A DNA stretch of 64,000 bases from Sporosarcina highlanderae (GTDB lineage Bacteria > Bacillota > Bacilli > Bacillales_A > Planococcaceae), in contig NZ_JAROCC010000013.1 of the NCBI RefSeq assembly GCF_030433715.1, positions 31,820-95,819 of the forward strand, in the 5' to 3' direction. The position numbers and the translations under genes are program-made. The notes under the pieces are model-generated. The model was not told where the DNA came from. It ran no database searches and saw nothing but the letters and a program-made list of their open reading frames with translations. Below are positions 61,108 to 64,000 of the stretch, in pieces. Positions within the stretch are counted from its first letter, which is position 1, and every line of letters begins with the position of its first letter.

Positions 61108-62144
61108 TACGAATCACCTTCTCTATTGACAGTTAAAATTAATCTAAGCTCAAAATAGGAAAGCATTTGAAATTCATTCTTCAATAACTTAAGCCTTTTC
61201 GTGCCCATTTCTTCTGATTTTGATAGGACAGCTTGAATGGTATCTTTGGAAACAAAATGAGTAACAGGGAACCGCTCGTCATTCGTCGCCATCTCGATGA
61301 TATGATCCTCAATTGTACTCATTTTCAAATTACGGGTTTTAGAGATGTCCTTCATCGAATATCCCTGGTCGAATAGCTTTTTTGTTCTTAATGCCGAATC
61401 AGTTAAATAGGAATGTACTTTTATATCGAATGCACATTTATTTAAAAACGGATAGTTTTCGGGATTTTCAACGACGGGTAATAGCATATGTAGACTTTCT
61501 ATGAACAATAAGTAGACCGCTGATGGTGAACTATCCAATTCAGAGGCAAGCTGATCATAGGTTTTCGCTGTTTCCCCCCTGCCCGTCAGCCTATTTGCAA
61601 ATATATATTTCTGACGATCACTAATCCCACTTGTTACAAGAGCCCGTTTGAGTTCTTCACTGATTCTCTTCCCAAATTTCGGGTCAGTAAGCGGCTTACC
61701 TTCAAGAAGACGTTTCACAAAAAGCTGGATTTCCCGGTCCCTTTGAATTGGGTTGAATGATGTGGAGCCTGTCCTAAAATATGAAATCGTTTGGACTGCC
61801 AATGCAATTCTTCCGAAAAACACCTTTTCTCTGCCCCGGTAATCCCACCCTTTAAAACGAGGTAACTGGAAATGTTGTACTTCCACTCCTCCTTTTTCTG
61901 TAAGTCTACAGAATTTCTCGTCAGAAGTGATCAAAGCTTTGTTGATCAATTCATCTGCAGTCTGTTGGTATAAAACCTCATCCAATTTTGGCCAAATTCC
62001 GAATAAAGGTTTGAGATCGAAATACTCAACGTCCTGTAATGTCTGACCTGATTTTTTGCCTCGCAACAGGTGCAAGCCCGCATTTAACGTTCGCTCTCCA
62101 TTCATTTTATTTATAATAAATAATAGAATTGAAGACAAATCCAT
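61107..62144 (-). CDS. ypbB: YpbB-family helix-turn-helix protein
   Basis: Protein of 345 residues with a C-terminal HTH_40-type helix-turn-helix (about 245-290: [20 protein letters not shown]), as found in RecQ accessory proteins and at the C-terminus of some RecQ helicases. Located directly upstream of recS and coupled to it (one-base overlap), it may supply the missing DNA-binding module in trans; that is inference. Divergent from fer. Confidence 0.84.
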   Translation of the reverse strand: MDLSSILLFIINKMNGERTLNAGLHLLRGKKSGQTLQDVEYFDLKPLFGIWPKLDEVLYQQTADELINKALITSDEKFCRLTEKGGVEVQHFQLPRFKGWDYRGREKVFFGRIALAVQTISYFRTGSTSFNPIQRDREIQLFVKRLLEGKPLTDPKFGKRISEELKRALVTSGISDRQKYIFANRLTGRGETAKTYDQLASELDSSPSAVYLLFIESLHMLLPVVENPENYPFLNKCAFDIKVHSYLTDSALRTKKLFDQGYSMKDISKTRNLKMSTIEDHIIEMATNDERFPVTHFVSKDTIQAVLSKSEEMGTKRLKLLKNEFQMLSYFELRLILTVNREGDS

Positions 62145-62186
62145 GTCAAATTCCCCCTGAATCGATGGTATATTAATGTTTTATTG

Positions 62187-62215
62187 TTGAAAAGTAGTGA
62201 AAACAGCATTAGAAT
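62187..62215 (+). promoter_or_regulatory. SigA promoter of fer
   Basis: TTGAAA (62187-62192), 17-bp spacer, TAGAAT (62210-62215), about 50 bases before the ferredoxin start codon in the divergent region with ypbB. Confidence 0.72.
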
Positions 62216-62233
62216 GGTAAGGGAACTAAATAG

Positions 62234-62517
<284 letters not shown>

Positions 62518-62518
<1 letters not shown>

Positions 62519-62588
62519 GTACCTGTGCAGGAAACATTCATGTTAATTCGGTCAATTAGAATTGTTTCCTGCAGATGTACCACTTACT
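62518..62588. repeat. Palindromic intergenic repeat, copy A
   Basis: 71-bp imperfect palindrome: the left arm GGTACCTGTGCAGGAAACA pairs with a right arm matching at 17 of 19 positions (TGTTTCCTGCAGATGTACC), then ACTTACT. A related copy lies at 63225-63290. It sits between the convergent fer and membrane-protein genes and may also act as terminator, although no T run follows the stem directly. Confidence 0.7.
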
Positions 62589-63204
62589 GTCTAAACCCAT
62601 GTTTTTCCTTGAAAGCATCGATCCACTCCATATCGACCGGCCCATTAAGAACTTTATAATATGAGGAATGATTAAAAGACAGGAGCCGATTCTCATAAAT
62701 GGAAGCGCCCGTTGTCTTACCCTTTAAGTAAATCATGACCTGAAATCCTTTTTCCCCTGAAACATTGCTATCCCACTCGGTGTCCTTCATCTTTTTAACT
62801 CGATACCGGCCTAAAAACTCCATCAATTCTTCTACAGGTTCCGTATCTTCCATTCGCGAATCGGAAAAATTGAGTTCCATCGCCTTGAATTTTGAAGATT
62901 TATAAGTGATTAAGTCATCCAAACCTTTTTCCCTATGGTCGTCATATACATTCCATGAGAATAACAGCACTACACCTACGCTTCCGATCATGTGATACTT
63001 TAACGGTATTTTAATCACAAGCAACCTTGCGGTCAAAAATGCCGCAGGAATGACTAATAAGATGATGGCCAGGAAGCCGAGAGCTTCCGGTATAAGACTC
63101 CCGTAAAACCACAGATTCCACGCAAAAGCAAAAATCTTAAAATATAACAAGAAAAATAGGATTCCCCAGAAGAAAAACGCAAATTTACCCTTCGTTGTAT
63201 CCAC
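62584..63204 (-). CDS. Hypothetical membrane protein
   Basis: Unrecognised protein of 206 residues. Three hydrophobic segments (about 8-27, 33-57 and 67-87) precede a soluble C-terminal half (about 90-206) rich in charged and aromatic residues (MEFLGRYRVKKMKDTEW, KGFQVMIYLKGKTTG). No catalytic motif. GGAG-type ribosome site (AAAGGGAGTGAG) upstream of the ATG supports the start. Flanked on both sides by the palindromic repeats at 62518 and 63225, which marks it as part of an accessory region. Function unknown. Confidence 0.7.
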   Translation of the reverse strand: MDTTKGKFAFFFWGILFFLLYFKIFAFAWNLWFYGSLIPEALGFLAIILLVIPAAFLTARLLVIKIPLKYHMIGSVGVVLLFSWNVYDDHREKGLDDLITYKSSKFKAMELNFSDSRMEDTEPVEELMEFLGRYRVKKMKDTEWDSNVSGEKGFQVMIYLKGKTTGASIYENRLLSFNHSSYYKVLNGPVDMEWIDAFKEKHGFRQ

Positions 63205-63224
63205 TTTAACTCACTCCCTTTGAG

Positions 63225-63290
63225 GGTACCTGCGCAAGAATCAATTCAATTAATTTGATTTGTTTTTTTCCTGCATAGGAACCACTTACT
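63225..63290. repeat. Palindromic intergenic repeat, copy B
   Basis: 66-bp diverged relative of the repeat at 62518-62588: GGTACCTGCGCAAGAA at the left, TTTCCTGCATAGGAACC at the right, then the same ACTTACT. The arms are less perfectly paired than in copy A. It lies between two minus-strand genes of unknown function; its ACTTACT end holds the stop codon of the small gene next to it. Confidence 0.62.
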
Positions 63291-63432
63291 TGTAAAATAC
63301 CCCAACTATCCAAACTATCAAATACATTGAAACTCCAACAATTATCGCCCCAGCAATCAAATAACCGATCGACCAAATAATAAATTTGAAAACATCATAT
63401 ATTGCACCTGCCAAGTCATCTATGAATCTCAA
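63286..63432 (-). CDS. Small hypothetical membrane protein, 48 residues, TTG start
   Basis: A frame that starts with TTG at 63432, immediately behind GGAGGAAATA (a strong ribosome site), and ends at 63286. The product (MRFIDDLAGAIYDVFKF..., one hydrophobic segment of about 25 residues) would be a single-pass membrane peptide. No homologue recognised. It lies head-to-tail with the 92-residue membrane protein gene upstream, whose 3' end it nearly touches. The strong ribosome site and uninterrupted hydrophobic segment are the only evidence that it is real. Confidence 0.5.
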   Translation of the reverse strand: MRFIDDLAGAIYDVFKFIIWSIGYLIAGAIIVGVSMYLIVWIVGVFYK

Positions 63433-63707
63433 TATTTCCTCCTCCATAACATATAGTTTAATCTTTTCACAGCTATAAAAGATAGTAAGATTCCTATTAA
63501 AAGAAAAACCATTGACCCGATTAGTACCTTTATTGGTGATGTAAAATGTATTGGTCTAATAGATGTAATATCATCCTCTTTCGAAGTAATTTCATTAATA
63601 GTTTTTACTGTCCACCAATCATCAACAGTTGAATGATTGGCAGCCAGATAAATCCATAATAAAAAACTAAGATAAGTAAATAACCACACACCTACTATCC
63701 GATTCAT
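63429..63707 (-). CDS. Small hypothetical membrane protein, 92 residues
   Basis: Unrecognised protein with two hydrophobic segments (about 4-22 and 59-82), a short outside loop between them and a basic C-terminus (KRLNYMLWRRKY). Start ATG at 63707; only a weak ribosome site is visible upstream (ATGGGGTGATTTA). Its last codons overlap the TTG start of the 48-residue frame by 4 bases, suggesting translational coupling of the two small membrane proteins. Confidence 0.6.
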   Translation of the reverse strand: MNRIVGVWLFTYLSFLLWIYLAANHSTVDDWWTVKTINEITSKEDDITSIRPIHFTSPIKVLIGSMVFLLIGILLSFIAVKRLNYMLWRRKY

Positions 63708-63746
63708 TAAATCACCCCATCTAAAGCATTCTACATTTCTCTATAA

Positions 63747-64000
63747 ACTCCTTCATTGAGTAAATTACACTTAAAAACTTTCAGATTTACTTTTGAATCG
63801 CATGGAAAATTGCTAAATTGTTGCGAGTCGGTTATAAACGCATTTACGGGTGGTAAGAAAGCTTCCGCCTTAAAAGAATATCAACAGTTATTGTGGCTAG
63901 ATAAAAAGGCTACCCCGCAATCGGAGGCCACTGAAAAACTTACGTTTTTAAATGTACAAGGCACTCTAAAATCTAAAAAGGCACCATTTCGTTCTTTCTT
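63747..64000 (+). other. Open frame running off the right edge, possible gene fragment
   Basis: After an in-frame stop at 63744-63746 this plus-strand frame stays open to the last base. Its distal part reads AFTGGKKASALKEYQQLLWL and DKKATPQSEATEKLTFLNVQ, which has a protein-like composition, but there is no convincing start: the only early candidates are TTG at 63756 and 63810, neither with a ribosome site. It may be the beginning of a gene, the remains of one, or chance. I do not recognise a family. The stretch 63708-63746 holds nothing else I can name. Confidence 0.3.

Overview
The window is a chromosomal stretch of an aerobic, endospore-forming member of the Bacillales. Gene order follows the Bacillus subtilis ypvA-to-fer segment almost gene for gene (mostly transcribed on the minus strand), including spoIVA, sleB/ypeB and prsW (sporulation and envelope stress), bshA and ypdA (bacillithiol), hepS/menG/hepT (heptaprenyl menaquinone) and qcrABC (bc complex). 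Several differences from B. subtilis (no trp genes beside aroH/hisC, no bshB1/mgsA after bshA, no gudB, a yugP-type protease gene where ypjB would be, and interspersed GC-rich repeats) suggest a Planococcaceae/Sporosarcina-like genome. The species is an inference.

Layout. 1-7.6 kb (minus): the 5' part of a DinG/XPD-type helicase, a THUMP rRNA methyltransferase, RNase P RNA, gpsB, the mitomycin-repair pair mrfB/mrfA and yppE. 7.8-11.1 kb (plus): recU and ponA. 11.1-25.9 kb (minus): ypoC, nth, dnaD, asnS, aspB, ypmB, dinG, then a repeat-containing gap, panD-panC-panB behind a structured leader with an apparent attenuator, birA, cca, bshA, dapB and mazG. 26-28.3 kb: ypjC (plus), yugP-like, ypjA. 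28.4-32.9 kb: qcrC-qcrB-qcrA, ypiF, ypiB, ypiA. 33-39.2 kb: the aromatic block aroA, tyrA, hisC, aroH, aroB, aroC. 39.4-44.6 kb: cheR, ndk, hepT, menG, hepS, mtrB, folE, hbs. 44.8-55.2 kb: spoIVA, yphF, yphE, gpsA, der, ypfD, plsC, cmk, ypfA, ypeB, sleB. 55.3-56.3 kb: a decayed IS1182-type element. 56.3-62.5 kb: prsW, ypdA, ypbG, ypbE, recS, ypbB and divergent fer. 62.5-64 kb: unrecognised small membrane-protein genes, palindromic repeats and an open frame running off the end.

Functional themes are DNA repair and recombination (two DinG-type helicases, MrfA/MrfB, RecU, Nth, RecS), a complete pantothenate operon, chorismate synthesis with tyrosine and histidine branches, menaquinone and bc-complex respiration, and sporulation/germination.

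Most of the window is conserved housekeeping sequence and I see no wholly new system. The strongest unusual signals are the insertion element that landed in a transcription terminator and left a 23-bp palindromic target duplication; three copies of a GC-rich repeat of about 126 bp with GTTGATT ends, one of which interrupts the transposase remnant; a pan-motif-like leader plus attenuator before panB; and a pair of palindromic repeats in the accessory right end.
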